Below, one piece after another: positions 1 to 7,688 of a stretch of 39,419 nucleotides of DNA (its first letter is position 1; every line of letters starts with the position of its first letter). Under the pieces are notes generated by a model that was not told the DNA's origin, did not search any database, and saw nothing but the letters and a program-made list of their open reading frames with translations. A program made the position numbers and the translations under genes. This DNA comes from Williamsia sp. 1135. GTDB taxonomy: Bacteria > Actinomycetota > Actinomycetes > Mycobacteriales > Mycobacteriaceae. Location of the stretch: assembly GCF_002095395.1 (NCBI RefSeq), contig NZ_MJEI01000063.1, positions 1 to 39,419 on the forward strand, in the 5' to 3' direction.

Positions 1-335
1 CGGCCGCGGGGACTGACTTCGTACCCCTCGGCCAGGGCCCATTCACGAATGGCGCGGTTCCGTTCCTGCCCGCTGGGCGCGGCAGGCTTAGGTTCGGGCG
101 CCGTACCGCGTTCGGCGGCAGGGAAACGTTTGCGGCGCCCGCCGGTGCGGGTCGATGCCTGCAGCAGCCGGGCGACAGAAACTTCTCCGTTCTCGATGGC
201 GTCGAGATGGGCTGCGCTGGTGTCCAATTCGTAGGTGACGCCGAGCCACGACCACTCGATCGAACGGACGTCGTCAGGTTCTAGAGTGGCGCCGTCGAGG
301 TCGTCTGTGTACGCCATGGAGATTAGTTGCACCAT
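1..335 (-). CDS. lsr2: Lsr2-family nucleoid-associated protein, 3' end cut by window edge
   Basis: Lsr2 proteins bridge AT-rich DNA and silence horizontally acquired genes. The N-terminal dimerisation domain is visible (DDLDGATLEP, then WSWLGVTYELD and the helix DTSAAHLDAIENGEVS). A basic linker follows (GGRRKRF), and then the start of the DNA-binding domain (NRAIREWALAEGYEVSPRG). The window ends just as the RGR minor-groove motif begins, so the C terminus is missing. I chose ATG at 335, not 317, because the extra residues align with the N terminus of the paralogue at 2496-2849. No Shine-Dalgarno is visible. A TACAGT hexamer eight bases upstream of the ATG would fit a leaderless transcript. 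Family assignment is firm; chromosome-wide or plasmid-specific role is not resolvable here. Confidence 0.88.
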   Translation of the reverse strand, partial: MVQLISMAYTDDLDGATLEPDDVRSIEWSWLGVTYELDTSAAHLDAIENGEVSVARLLQASTRTGGRRKRFPAAERGTAPEPKPAAPSGQERNRAIREWALAEGYEVSPRG

Positions 336-419
336 GAGTACTGACTGTAACAAGGCCTCGATTGTTTGAATTCGACCTGCTGCGGGAGCAGGTTTCTACT
401 CCTGCAGGCGCGGCGATGG

Positions 420-713
420 TTAGTCCGCGCAGTCGCGGCACAGCAGCTCGTGGCCCTGCTGGCGGGCGAGTTGGCTGCGGTGCTGTACGAGAAAGCAACT
501 AGTGCAGGTGAACTCGTCGTTCCTTTTAGGAATGACCCGGACGGTGAGTTCTTCACCGGACAGATCTGCACCGGGCAGCTCGAACGAGTCAGCGTCTTCC
601 TCGCCCTGGTCGTCAACGATGGCGGCCTCTGCGCGCCGGGAAGTGAGGTCCTCGAGCGAGTCGGCCTCGGGGGCGTCGGGAACTGAGCGGGGCGCGTCGT
701 AATCGGTGGCCAT
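420..713 (-). CDS. DUF4193 zinc-ribbon-like protein
   Basis: This 97-aa protein has the whole DUF4193 layout found in mycobacteria (Rv2699c type). It opens with MATDYDAPR, has an acidic middle (DSLEDLTSRRAEA, SFELPGADLSGEELTVRVIPK) and ends in two CxxC knuckles (FTCTSCFLV and LLCRDCAD) that probably bind zinc. Its molecular role is unknown. The family is normally a conserved housekeeping gene near dut in the chromosome. Here it sits beside an lsr2 gene in accessory DNA, so it may be an extra copy. It is transcribed in the same direction as the lsr2 gene at 1-335, which lies downstream, with an 84-bp gap. Confidence 0.9.
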   Translation of the reverse strand: MATDYDAPRSVPDAPEADSLEDLTSRRAEAAIVDDQGEEDADSFELPGADLSGEELTVRVIPKRNDEFTCTSCFLVQHRSQLARQQGHELLCRDCAD

Positions 714-1139
714 GCGTTCTCTCTACCTCGTGGTCTGCGGGTTTTAACTCGTCGACTGTAGCGCCACCCCCACACGCATAAACCTCAAGTACCCACCTGC
801 CCTCCGCCGTGTGTCGCAGACTCTGGTGGTCGGCCTCTCGGGCGAGGCTACTGCGGCACCGGAGGTTCGGTAACGCTGAGAAGGTCTCGAGGAGATGGCC
901 ATGGTGCGGCGGGGAACCCCCAGATCGCCCCGCTGCGGCGTTCCTCGGCGTCATTCGATGTCGACCGAAGGCCTCCCCGGCCGCGCTCGGGGGCAAAGAC
1001 CGATGCCCACGACCTCACCCGCGGCTCTACGAACAGTGTCGAGACGACACATGGTGGACGCCGTTCGCCGCGTTTCTGTCACCCGACCTATCGTCGGCCG
1101 GGCTTCATCGGTACCGGCGCACGCGAGCACCGGCGAGCA
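714..1139. other. 426-bp stretch with no convincing gene
   Basis: Open frames here are arginine-rich or low-complexity translations typical of GC-rich non-coding DNA, and none has a good ribosome site with family resemblance. The left part probably carries the promoter of the DUF4193 gene. I see no tRNA, strong hairpin or repeat. Confidence 0.5.
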
Positions 1140-1484
1140 ATGATCGAGCAGAATGTGGCGATGCGCAGGTACTCGGACCAGTCCACTCGGGAACGAGCGA
1201 TCGGCATGTACACCGCTCGGCTGGCCGCCCGCGGCGGCTCGCAGGTTGGTGCCCGCCGTTACGTGGGCGCGATGCTGGGAGTGTCCGAAGCGACGGTGCG
1301 ACGCTGGATCACCACCCACGAAACACTGGTGGCCTTAAGCGACCCCGCCGCCGAGGCGGACCGCGCCGCCAAAAACGCTGCGCTACGCCAGCAGCGAGCC
1401 AACGAGCGCCGCGCCATCGACCTGCTGATCGCTGCGTCCGCAGAGTTCACCGTTGCGGACGTCCTGTCCCGGTCAGGTCGGTAA
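1140..1484 (+). CDS. Orphan IS3-type OrfA-like helix-turn-helix protein
   Basis: The 114-aa product resembles the short OrfA of IS3-family transposons. It opens with RRYSDQSTRERAIGMY, followed by an HTH (YVGAMLGVSEATVRRWITTHE) and a heptad-like tail (AALRQQRANERRAIDLLIAASAEF) that matches the OrfA leucine-zipper end. No OrfB integrase follows: the next gene, a STAS protein, is convergent and ends 43 bp away. I see no terminal inverted repeats. It is therefore either an insertion-sequence remnant or a domesticated DNA-binding protein. ATG at 1161 is an alternative start. The resemblance is by pattern only and divergent from typical OrfA. Confidence 0.5.
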   Translation: MIEQNVAMRRYSDQSTRERAIGMYTARLAARGGSQVGARRYVGAMLGVSEATVRRWITTHETLVALSDPAAEADRAAKNAALRQQRANERRAIDLLIAASAEFTVADVLSRSGR

Positions 1485-1526
1485 TCGTTAATGCGCGGCG
1501 GCCAGTTCGGTGTGGAAGCGATCCGT

Positions 1527-1925
1527 TCAGGTCAACGCCGAGAGGCCGCCGGCCAGGGTGGGGTAGATCGGGAAGACGCGGTCCAGGCCGACGAGTGTGA
1601 GGGGCCGGGACGTGGCGGGACCGTCTGCAACGACCGCGAAGGAGCCGCCATGCTCTTCGGCCGCGTGCTGGGCGTTGATCAACGCGGACATCCCCGCCGA
1701 TGCGAGAAAGTCGGTGTCGGTCAGATCAATGATCAGCCCGCCCGGCCTCGTTGCGACCGCGTTGTGGACAGCGGCATCAAGATGCGGTGCGGTCAAGGCG
1801 TCGAGGCTGCCGGTCACGCTCACCACGACCACGTCGTCGTGGCGGACCGTGGTCACTGATAAGAGAGGCACACTGCCCCTATTGTTCGCCGACTGCCCAC
1901 CATTCCCGTCGCCAATGAGTGACAC
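1527..1925 (-). CDS. STAS-domain anti-anti-sigma factor
   Basis: The protein is a single STAS domain of the SpoIIAA/RsbV type. These bind a partner anti-sigma kinase and are switched off by phosphorylation of one serine. The features are the strand pair VVVVSVTGSLDALTAPHLDAAV, the core LIIDLTDTDFLASAGMSAL containing the candidate phospho-serine in LASAGM, and a C-terminal helix (VFPIYPTLAGGLSAL). GTG at 1925 is preferred because AAAGGA lies six bases upstream. An upstream GTG at 1964 gives a 145-aa version without a clear ribosome site. No anti-sigma kinase or sigma factor is adjacent, so its partner must lie elsewhere. Confidence 0.85.
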   Translation of the reverse strand: MSLIGDGNGGQSANNRGSVPLLSVTTVRHDDVVVVSVTGSLDALTAPHLDAAVHNAVATRPGGLIIDLTDTDFLASAGMSALINAQHAAEEHGGSFAVVADGPATSRPLTLVGLDRVFPIYPTLAGGLSALT

Positions 1926-2127
1926 CACTGTTCCTTTCGATCGACCGTGCGTGCGATCACTCACGACGAAAAATGACCATCACAGTCTGCCACGGGCCTA
2001 TACAGCCATAATGCTCGCTGATTCACACGCCGGCGGGGGAGATGGTTGCCGACACTGGTGCGCGTGCGCGCCGTCGAAGACGGCGACGGCAGGGCCAGAA
2101 CAACAATGCGCCTGGTTCAATGAACCG

Positions 2128-2376
2128 ATGACCACAGACACCGGCAGCACCGACGAACCCACGCCCCCGTGGTCGATCGGGGACAGGGTGGGGATCGCCA
2201 GTTCTGCCGGGCAGCGGGTACGGTACGGCACCATCGCCGACGATTTCGGCGAGTTACCTGATGCGTCGACAGATCTCGGTGACGGGCGACCGATTCGCCC
2301 GAAACGGTTCGCCATCCTGCTCGACGACGGGTGGCTGGCCTTCGCCGATGACGCCGATCTCACCGCACCGGCATAG
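2128..2376 (+). CDS. Small conserved-looking protein, unknown function
   Basis: This 82-aa acidic protein has the pattern GDRVGIASSAGQRVRYGTIADDFGE followed by RFAILLDDGWLAFADDADL. Two short beta-rich blocks of this kind suggest a small SH3/KOW-like barrel, but I cannot place it in a named family. The start is ATG at 2128. The upstream sequence gives no strong ribosome site. It lies alone, between the divergent STAS gene and the convergent lsr2-like gene. The coding call rests on sensible protein composition and absence of a better frame. Confidence 0.5.
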   Translation: MTTDTGSTDEPTPPWSIGDRVGIASSAGQRVRYGTIADDFGELPDASTDLGDGRPIRPKRFAILLDDGWLAFADDADLTAPA

Positions 2377-2495
2377 GCGTACACCCTTCTTAGCACGGTG
2401 ATGGCCGGCATTCATGTGTTGGTCGCTGCGCCACCAACCCCGCCGCCCGCCGATGCTGCGCGGCGCCAGAGTTTAATCCGTCCGGCCCGCGGTTC

Positions 2496-2849
2496 TCACG
2501 TGTGTGGGGCCGGGATGGATGCCACCTGGTCAACGTCGCAGTTGTATGCCGAGACGATCTCGGCGGAGATGCGTCCCCGATTGCCGATCGGATGGCCGTG
2601 CTCGCGTGCCCAACTGCGGATGGCCGCGTTGGCGGAGGACGACAGATGCACGTCAGTTATTCGTGTCGACGCTGTCAGCAGCGTCGCCACCGATACCTGC
2701 CCATTGTCGATTTTCGCGAGATTGGCAGTGCTGGTATCGAATTGATAATTCACTCCGAGCCAGGACCACGTCAACGTGTGGAGGTAATCAGCATCGAGCA
2801 ATTGACCGTCAAGATCATCAAAATACTCGGTAACTAATTTCTCCACCAT
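2496..2849 (-). CDS. Second Lsr2-family protein (paralogue)
   Basis: This 117-aa product is full length for Lsr2. The dimerisation domain (EYFDDLDGQLL, WSWLGVNYQFDTSTANLAKIDNGQVS) parallels the partial protein at 1-335 closely. The DNA-binding domain (NAAIRSWAREHGHPIGNRGRISAEIVSAY) has the RGR motif used for AT-rich minor grooves. The linker between the domains is short and lacks the basic GGRR stretch of classical Lsr2. The last residues (DVDQVASIPAPHT) are unusual. ATG at 2849 is chosen because a perfect TATAAT lies just upstream, which implies a leaderless mRNA beginning at or near the ATG; TTG at 2855 is less likely. Two divergent paralogues within 3 kb suggest hetero-oligomers or separate silencing roles. 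Confidence 0.88.
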   Translation of the reverse strand: MVEKLVTEYFDDLDGQLLDADYLHTLTWSWLGVNYQFDTSTANLAKIDNGQVSVATLLTASTRITDVHLSSSANAAIRSWAREHGHPIGNRGRISAEIVSAYNCDVDQVASIPAPHT

Positions 2850-2857
2850 AAGCAATG

Positions 2858-2863
2858 ATTATA
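2858..2863 (-). promoter_or_regulatory. -10 box of leaderless lsr2-like promoter
   Basis: The minus strand reads TATAAT, a perfect sigma-70 type -10 hexamer. It ends eight bases before the ATG at 2849, so the transcript would begin at or next to the start codon. Confidence 0.6.
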
Positions 2864-3343
2864 CGACCACTGCCGCGTCGCAGGGGTGGCGGCGAGGTCG
2901 ATTCCAATCGTCCAACGAGTGAGGTGTGCAAGTACGCCCACGCTGATCGCCTGTCCGGACAATCCGCAGTAGGACCACGCTCGAAGATCCGCTCAGGTTC
3001 ACGCAACTTGCTGGTTCAGCAGTGCCCGGTCCGGCGGGATCGGGCGCACTGATCACCAGGCCAGGCCTAGAGTGTCACAATCGGCGCGCACACTCGACCG
3101 AGGTCGGCGAGCTGTAGTCCCTTTGTACGACAAGTGGCTCTTTGAAACGTTCACCCGTTCAGTTCAATTCGTGCCCTTCCCGTTGCCAGGATTGCGCTAC
3201 CAAATGTACGATTCGACCGGTTTCGACGGACCTGTGCAAGCTACTAGTTTGTAGCTCCCCTGGAGCACACTGGCTGTGGCTTTCGACTGTTGAATGTCCT
3301 CTGTTCTGAACCGAGCTACACCCTGTGGTTATCAACGGCGGAC
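2864..3343. other. 480-bp intergenic region
   Basis: No frame here looks coding. The left end serves the minus-strand lsr2-like promoter; the right end must contain the promoter of the large exported protein beginning at 3344. I see no RNA gene or strong repeat. Confidence 0.45.
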
Positions 3344-5719
3344 ATGAAAAGAGATGAAGTGACAAGGTCATCGATCAAGCGGTTCGGTCTCACCAAACGC
3401 ATCATCGCTTCGTCGGGCTTGGCAGCTGCTGTACTCGCCGTGGGACCAGTCGCAATCGCTGCGGCCGATGACAGTTCCTTCACTCCGATTTCGACAAGTC
3501 CAGCGACCGCGGGCGGCGCCACCAGCCCGACATCGTCCACATCAGAATCATCCTCGGCCGGCGTCTCGTCGAGCGAAGATGATGATCCGGCTACTGATGG
3601 TGTCGGAATCGAGGACAGCAGCGCAGAATCGGAGCCGGGGGGCGGTGAGTCCACATCGCCAGAAGCTGGTGAGGAGCCGGCGATCGGCAGCCCAGAAACC
3701 CCTCGCGGCAACTCAGGCGCTCCCGTCGAGGATCCCGCTGAGCCAGGACCAGATGGCGAGCCATCGCTGGACCCCTCAACACCAGTCCGGCCTGCTGAGT
3801 CAGGTCCAACGGTCAGTGAACCCGCGACGCCGCGGGATCAATCCTGGGTCCCGCCACGCGTGGTCGCCGACACGTCGACTACATCTCCGGCGCCTACTGG
3901 CGATAACGCAGGTACTGCCTCCCCTCGTACTCGCAACGACGAGGGCGCCCTGCTGCCGCTGCGTGGCGATTCGGCCACGCCGATGGCGTCTGAGTCCGAC
4001 GACCCGTCTTCCGGGACCACGCCGAGCGGGCCGCCGTCTGCGTTCACTCCCGCCGCTATATTCGGCGGATCTGTCCTGCCAGATATCTTCTATCGGCTGA
4101 CCAACGGTTCCGGTGGAGAGGGCCTGATTCTACTCAATCAAGGCGTCATGGCGGCGGCAGTGCTGAACCGGCGAAGCCGCGGCGACGGACAGGATCTTCT
4201 AGCCCTGATCAGGCCTGGAGAGAGCTTCTTCGTCCCCAAGTCCGTCATTGCCGAACTCTCGTTGGGCAAGCACGCCTGGGACTACGAGGCCGCCGACGCC
4301 GCCTTGGACGACCCCACGATATCGAGGTTTCTGACACGAGCTTTGGCACCAACAGAACAACAGTCTGGCGGCACCAGCCCAGCCGTCCAGAGTCAGGTGT
4401 CCACGCTTGCGCTGGCGATCGAGAGCGCCGAGATAGTCGATGAGTGGGAGTGGCTGTCGCAGTTCCCGGGTTACATCGATCTGCCGCTGCCGGGTGAGCC
4501 AGGGTATTCCGACGACCCTCGCGGCGACTCGACCAATACCGACAACGTCATCCGCTCCGACCAAAACTACTTCGCGCTCTGGCTCAACGAATCGACCTGG
4601 ACGTCTGCGTCTGAGGGCGATCCGCTGGACCGCTATTTCACCCTCGACGACGTTCCACTTGCCCAATGGAGCGGCAATGACTTCCTCAACATCGACTGGA
4701 TGTACGCGGTCACCGACGTGGCGTTTCTGGGCTACCGTTCCGGCGACCTCGAGCGAGAGCTCGGCTACGCGGACGGCTTTTATGATCCCGACTACAACGA
4801 TCCCGGCGGGAAAATCTACTACACAAACTCTGCGATGACGCCGGTGTTGGTGACCATTTACAGCAATGTGGGCGGTGTTCAAACTTCCGAACACATCACC
4901 CTCAACCCAGGTACCACTGTCGAAATTGCCAAACCTAGTGCGTTGGCGTACGACGTCATCACGGTGCAGTCACCCAGGGGCGACGACGGACGTATCAACG
5001 TCATCACCACCCAGGTGCTGGGTTTTCCCGAGCTGACACAAGACATCCGTAACATTGACCTGCCGGGGGCAATGCCGACCGGGAACGCAAACTATGACAA
5101 CGCGATTTACGCGTACGCAACCGGGCATGTCGATAATTACTACTTCTATCCCGACTCTGCCCCGGCATCGTGGACTTTCACCGCAGTCCCGCCCCCCGAA
5201 GAGCCGCCGATCGATCCCACCGACCCAACGATCAGCTACAAGATCACCGAGATCGAGCAAATTCTGTCGATAGTACTCAGTTCGCAGGCTTACTCATTTC
5301 TTAGTAACACCGCGACCCTGGTCGGGACACTTCTGGGCAACGACGTCTTCCTGGATGGGTCGATCGCCTCGAGCATCACCAAGATTGGCGGCCACATGGC
5401 TATCGGTGAGTACCGACAGGCCGCATTCGAATTTGGCTCCCTGGTCGTCGACGCGGCCGGCGAGATCGCCCGAGGCCCTGCGAAAGCGACCGCCGTACTC
5501 ACGCTGAGTGTCGCGGCAGCGCAAGTTGTTCTCTATGCGGGGGAGCAGGCCTCGGAGATCGACTGGAGTTCGACCGACGAGACCGGCGAATATCTGCGCG
5601 AACTGGGCTTCGCTGGCGCAGCCGGAGTGATCTTCGAGGAAACCGGGCGCGCATTCCTGACCGTTGGCAACGAACTCGGGCTCAAGCTCGCCGACGGCTT
5701 CCTCCGCGCACGAACCTGA
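3344..5719 (+). CDS. Large exported protein with Ser/Thr/Pro-rich stalk, unknown function
   Basis: The 791-aa product begins with a Sec-type signal peptide (KRFGLTKRIIASSGLAAAVLAVGPVAIAAADD, hydrophobic core about residues 17-38). A disordered region rich in Ser, Thr, Pro, Glu and Asp follows, to about residue 230, and probably forms a cell-wall-spanning stalk. Next comes a globular region rich in aromatic and acidic residues (about 235-620), a PPPEEPPIDPTDP hinge, and a helical C-terminal domain with small residues (about 640-790) that could associate with membrane. No catalytic motif is recognisable and I cannot name a family. ATG at 3344 is the first start giving an intact signal peptide; GTG at 3359 is possible. 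It stands alone, so context gives no function. Confidence 0.75.
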   Translation: MKRDEVTRSSIKRFGLTKRIIASSGLAAAVLAVGPVAIAAADDSSFTPISTSPATAGGATSPTSSTSESSSAGVSSSEDDDPATDGVGIEDSSAESEPGGGESTSPEAGEEPAIGSPETPRGNSGAPVEDPAEPGPDGEPSLDPSTPVRPAESGPTVSEPATPRDQSWVPPRVVADTSTTSPAPTGDNAGTASPRTRNDEGALLPLRGDSATPMASESDDPSSGTTPSGPPSAFTPAAIFGGSVLPDIFYRLTNGSGGEGLILLNQGVMAAAVLNRRSRGDGQDLLALIRPGESFFVPKSVIAELSLGKHAWDYEAADAALDDPTISRFLTRALAPTEQQSGGTSPAVQSQVSTLALAIESAEIVDEWEWLSQFPGYIDLPLPGEPGYSDDPRGDSTNTDNVIRSDQNYFALWLNESTWTSASEGDPLDRYFTLDDVPLAQWSGNDFLNIDWMYAVTDVAFLGYRSGDLERELGYADGFYDPDYNDPGGKIYYTNSAMTPVLVTIYSNVGGVQTSEHITLNPGTTVEIAKPSALAYDVITVQSPRGDDGRINVITTQVLGFPELTQDIRNIDLPGAMPTGNANYDNAIYAYATGHVDNYYFYPDSAPASWTFTAVPPPEEPPIDPTDPTISYKITEIEQILSIVLSSQAYSFLSNTATLVGTLLGNDVFLDGSIASSITKIGGHMAIGEYRQAAFEFGSLVVDAAGEIARGPAKATAVLTLSVAAAQVVLYAGEQASEIDWSSTDETGEYLRELGFAGAAGVIFEETGRAFLTVGNELGLKLADGFLRART

Positions 5720-6158
5720 CTGAAGTACCCCAGGTTTAGTTCCGCCTTTTATAGGAGGATGGAGCTGTGCCACGTAGACGGACCAGCTTCGTGCCTTCTA
5801 TGGTGCCCGCGGCTTCGTCGTGTGGAGAACGGCCAGGGGTTGCCGCCCTTACTTGGACACAACTGGACCGTACCCACGGCAACTTCGCCAGCATTCTCCT
5901 TCTACAAGGCATTGACCCCCACGACTCCGGTTGAGCCTGGGTCTGACCCCCCTCCAGTTTGACCAGGGGCCGGTCGCGCCGGAAGCCTATCGCGTCGAGA
6001 TACCGCACCCCTGCGGTCGAACTGGAATGGAGCGCGCGTCAGTCTGCTTGCCGCGATCCATGTTCTCCAGACGGTAGACCGTTATTCTGGCCAGGTGGAC
6101 ATCGTGGCGGAGGCCGGTCTGTCCGAGTGCACCCACACCGATACCTGCGAAAGTACCG
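5720..6158. other. 439-bp region without a firm gene
   Basis: The only notable item is AGGAGG at about 5755. It is followed by a GTG (about 5767) opening a frame of roughly 55 codons without recognisable features. ATG at 5759 opens another, but it abuts the ribosome site. Neither is convincing. The region may hold a decayed gene. Confidence 0.4.
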
Positions 6159-6425
6159 TTGAACACCCCCATTCTCATGGCTATGACGCTGGTGTTCGTG
6201 TTGCTACTTGGGATCTCAACGTGGACCGCTGCCGCAATGGGCGCCACCGCTACCATCCTCAATGCGCAAAGAAGAGTGCCGCACTCGTGGTTGTGGCTAT
6301 TGGCTGTCTGGGTAGTGCCACTGATTGGAGCCGGAGCATGGTGGCATCACCACCACCGCGTTGACTTCAATCAACAGACCGCATTTCGTCATTCGCACCG
6401 ACCGGCGCCGCCTGGGCGTGACTGA
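6159..6425 (+). CDS. Small two-helix membrane protein, PLDc_N-like
   Basis: The 88-aa product has two hydrophobic segments: MTLVFVLLLGISTWTAAAMGATATIL and WLWLLAVWVVPLIGAGAWW. The second is followed by a His/Arg cluster (HHHHR). The second segment resembles the phospholipase D nuclease N-terminal (PLDc_N) helix found as a stand-alone membrane protein in actinobacteria. That match is weak and by eye. The start is a TTG (NTPILM...); a downstream ATG about 15 bases later is equally possible. No partner gene is adjacent on the same strand. Confidence 0.5.
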   Translation: MNTPILMAMTLVFVLLLGISTWTAAAMGATATILNAQRRVPHSWLWLLAVWVVPLIGAGAWWHHHHRVDFNQQTAFRHSHRPAPPGRD

Positions 6426-6471
6426 TACGGATGCGGCTGATGCCTGCCTGACCCCGATGTCGGGACGTCGA

Positions 6472-7029
6472 TCATGGACGATCGGGCAGTGGATACGGGG
6501 TGCTGAACTCGGTGAACCATTCGGCCGGGGCTAGGTTAACGCCGCCGACCAGCTCCGTGACAGCCTCGGCGGGCACGTCGTAGAGGGTGAGCACATCGTG
6601 GTCCTGAAAAAGATCCACGGACAGGTCGCCCCAGGTGTCAGGGTCATCAGGATTGCCTGACCAGACCATCGCTTGCGTGGCCGGCAGCCCGGTATCGGCG
6701 GCCGCGGCTCGGCCGACGATCAGATGCAGCACCATTTCTTCACCTGTGCAGCGGGGGACCGGCGCTCCCCACCGCAGGGTGTCCTGGGCCAGACGGTCAG
6801 CGCACTCGGCCAGTTGGTACCGCCAGAATCGACTCTGCTCGAACGTGATTGATGGAAGCAGACTGAGTACTCTGAGTCGCTGGCGATCTACCGGATCGGT
6901 TCCTAGCTCGTCGGCATCAGCTCGGATGTCGGCTGCCACCGCGACGGCGGCAGCGATCAGCGCCTGCGCGCGGCGTTCCCCGACAGCGTCGATCAGTTCG
7001 ACGAACTCCGGATCGAAATCGCTGTTCAT
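6472..7029 (-). CDS. Unrecognised acidic protein, third gene of an HTH operon
   Basis: This 185-aa soluble, acidic protein has no family I recognise. The middle (FEQSRFWRYQLAECADRLAQDTLRWGAPVPRCTGEEMVLHLIVGRA) is probably alpha-helical. The tail (DTWGDLSVDLFQDHDVLTLYDVPA) looks like a small alpha/beta region. Its ATG at 7029 overlaps the stop of the upstream gene by one base (TGATG), so translation is coupled. An upstream in-frame GTG at 7032 is possible. It is the last gene of a three-gene unit headed by an XRE-like regulator, an arrangement common in plasmid or phage maintenance loci. No toxin motif is visible. Confidence 0.65.
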   Translation of the reverse strand: MNSDFDPEFVELIDAVGERRAQALIAAAVAVAADIRADADELGTDPVDRQRLRVLSLLPSITFEQSRFWRYQLAECADRLAQDTLRWGAPVPRCTGEEMVLHLIVGRAAAADTGLPATQAMVWSGNPDDPDTWGDLSVDLFQDHDVLTLYDVPAEAVTELVGGVNLAPAEWFTEFSTPYPLPDRP

Positions 7030-7295
7030 CACTGCAGTCGTGTGGTGTAGGTCTGGGCAATACTGGCGGCGTCGTCGGCCAGGGCAAGGGCTCCGATGAA
7101 ACCGTCTAGCCCGTCACAGGCATTGCTCAGAGCCACACTGGGCGTCAGTGGATCACCCAGCGTGTCCACACCGAGTTGTCCAATCGGCAAGCGCCGGTAG
7201 TCACGTGAAAGCTCGATCGCTGCGCGTCGCACCTCAGTGAGCTGCTCACGGATCGCGGCGAGTTGCTGATCCAGGTCAGCTGGTGTGGTGCTCAT
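7029..7295 (-). CDS. Small coiled-coil protein in HTH operon
   Basis: The 88-aa product has a predicted amphipathic helix at its N terminus (LDQQLAAIREQLTEVRRAAIELSRDYRR), followed by a region rich in small residues. No family is recognised. The ATG at 7295 overlaps the stop of the upstream HTH gene in an ATGA arrangement, and its own stop overlaps the ATG of the 185-aa gene. The three genes are therefore almost certainly co-translated. It could be a bridging or immunity-type partner of the third protein, but nothing in the sequence proves that. Confidence 0.65.
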   Translation of the reverse strand: MSTTPADLDQQLAAIREQLTEVRRAAIELSRDYRRLPIGQLGVDTLGDPLTPSVALSNACDGLDGFIGALALADDAASIAQTYTTRLQ

Positions 7296-7576
7296 GTGCG
7301 CTCCGGCGAAGTCTCGTCGGCGGGAATCATGATGAACCGGTGATCGAGGTAGCCGGCGTCTTGCAACGCAGCACCTAGGACCGTCGTGTACGGCGTGCCG
7401 GTAGTCGCGGCGATACCGTCCAGGGTGGTTCTGTTCGGAAGCGCTCTAACTCCGTTCGTGCGCATCAAACTCAATGTGGCACGCGAGATCCCGATGCGGC
7501 GAGCCGCTTCAGCGTCAGTTCGCTGGTCGGCCACCCGCCAGGCGTCGATGACCTCAAGGAGTCGAGAGCTGGACAT
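7292..7576 (-). CDS. XRE-like helix-turn-helix regulator
   Basis: The 94-aa protein carries a lambda-repressor-type HTH: LLEVIDAWRVADQRTDAEAARRIGISRATLSLMRTNGVRALPNRTTLDGIAATTGTPY. Recognition helix residues lie in SRATLSLM, and the second half has the usual tail for choosing target genes. ATG at 7576 (MSSSRLLEV) is preferred because the HTH begins directly after it; an in-frame ATG at 7615 (MLDNG...) has AGG close by and would give 107 aa. It heads a coupled three-gene operon and probably regulates it. The promoter region overlaps or abuts the first dif-like site at 7641, so recombination there could change the upstream sequence of this operon. Confidence 0.75.
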   Translation of the reverse strand: MSSSRLLEVIDAWRVADQRTDAEAARRIGISRATLSLMRTNGVRALPNRTTLDGIAATTGTPYTTVLGAALQDAGYLDHRFIMIPADETSPERT

Positions 7577-7640
7577 GATCTCAGTGTCGCAAACCAACAG
7601 ACCATTGTCGAGCATTACCTGACGTTTCGTTTGGCGCTAC

Positions 7641-7667
7641 TTGACATAATATCTATTATTGGTTGTC
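7641..7667 (+). repeat. dif-like Xer recombination site 1
   Basis: The layout is a left arm TTGACATAA, a 6-bp centre TATCTA and a right arm TTATTGG. This is the ATAA-6-TTAT architecture of XerC/XerD sites. On the minus strand the arm TTATGTCAA matches, from memory, the XerD-side half of actinobacterial dif. The centre is identical to that of site 3 (19039-19065). It lies between the HTH operon and the PIN toxin gene. The TTGACA is not followed by a usable -10 box, so a promoter is a poorer explanation. Confidence 0.55.
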
Positions 7668-7688
7668 CGCCAACGTGTTTCGTTGGAT

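Noticed and set aside
809-1600. 263-codon open frame on the plus strand
   Set aside because: Arginine-rich, no family resemblance, overlaps the better OrfA-like gene and part of the STAS gene; typical GC-rich shadow frame.
2846-2862. Possible fourth dif-like site (ATAA...TTAT)
   Set aside because: The centre is 7 bp instead of 6, the arms lack the CGGCG or TTGAC extensions, and the TATAAT promoter explains it better.
3328-3338. DnaA-box-like GGTTATCAACG
   Set aside because: Single imperfect copy, no AT-rich stretch or clustered boxes, so no support for an origin.
5759-5962. 67-codon frame after AGGAGG
   Set aside because: The ribosome site touches the ATG, leaving no spacing, and the product has no recognisable features.
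7641-7646. TTGACA as a -35 promoter box
   Set aside because: No -10 hexamer at the right distance downstream; the sequence is better explained as an arm of a dif-like site.
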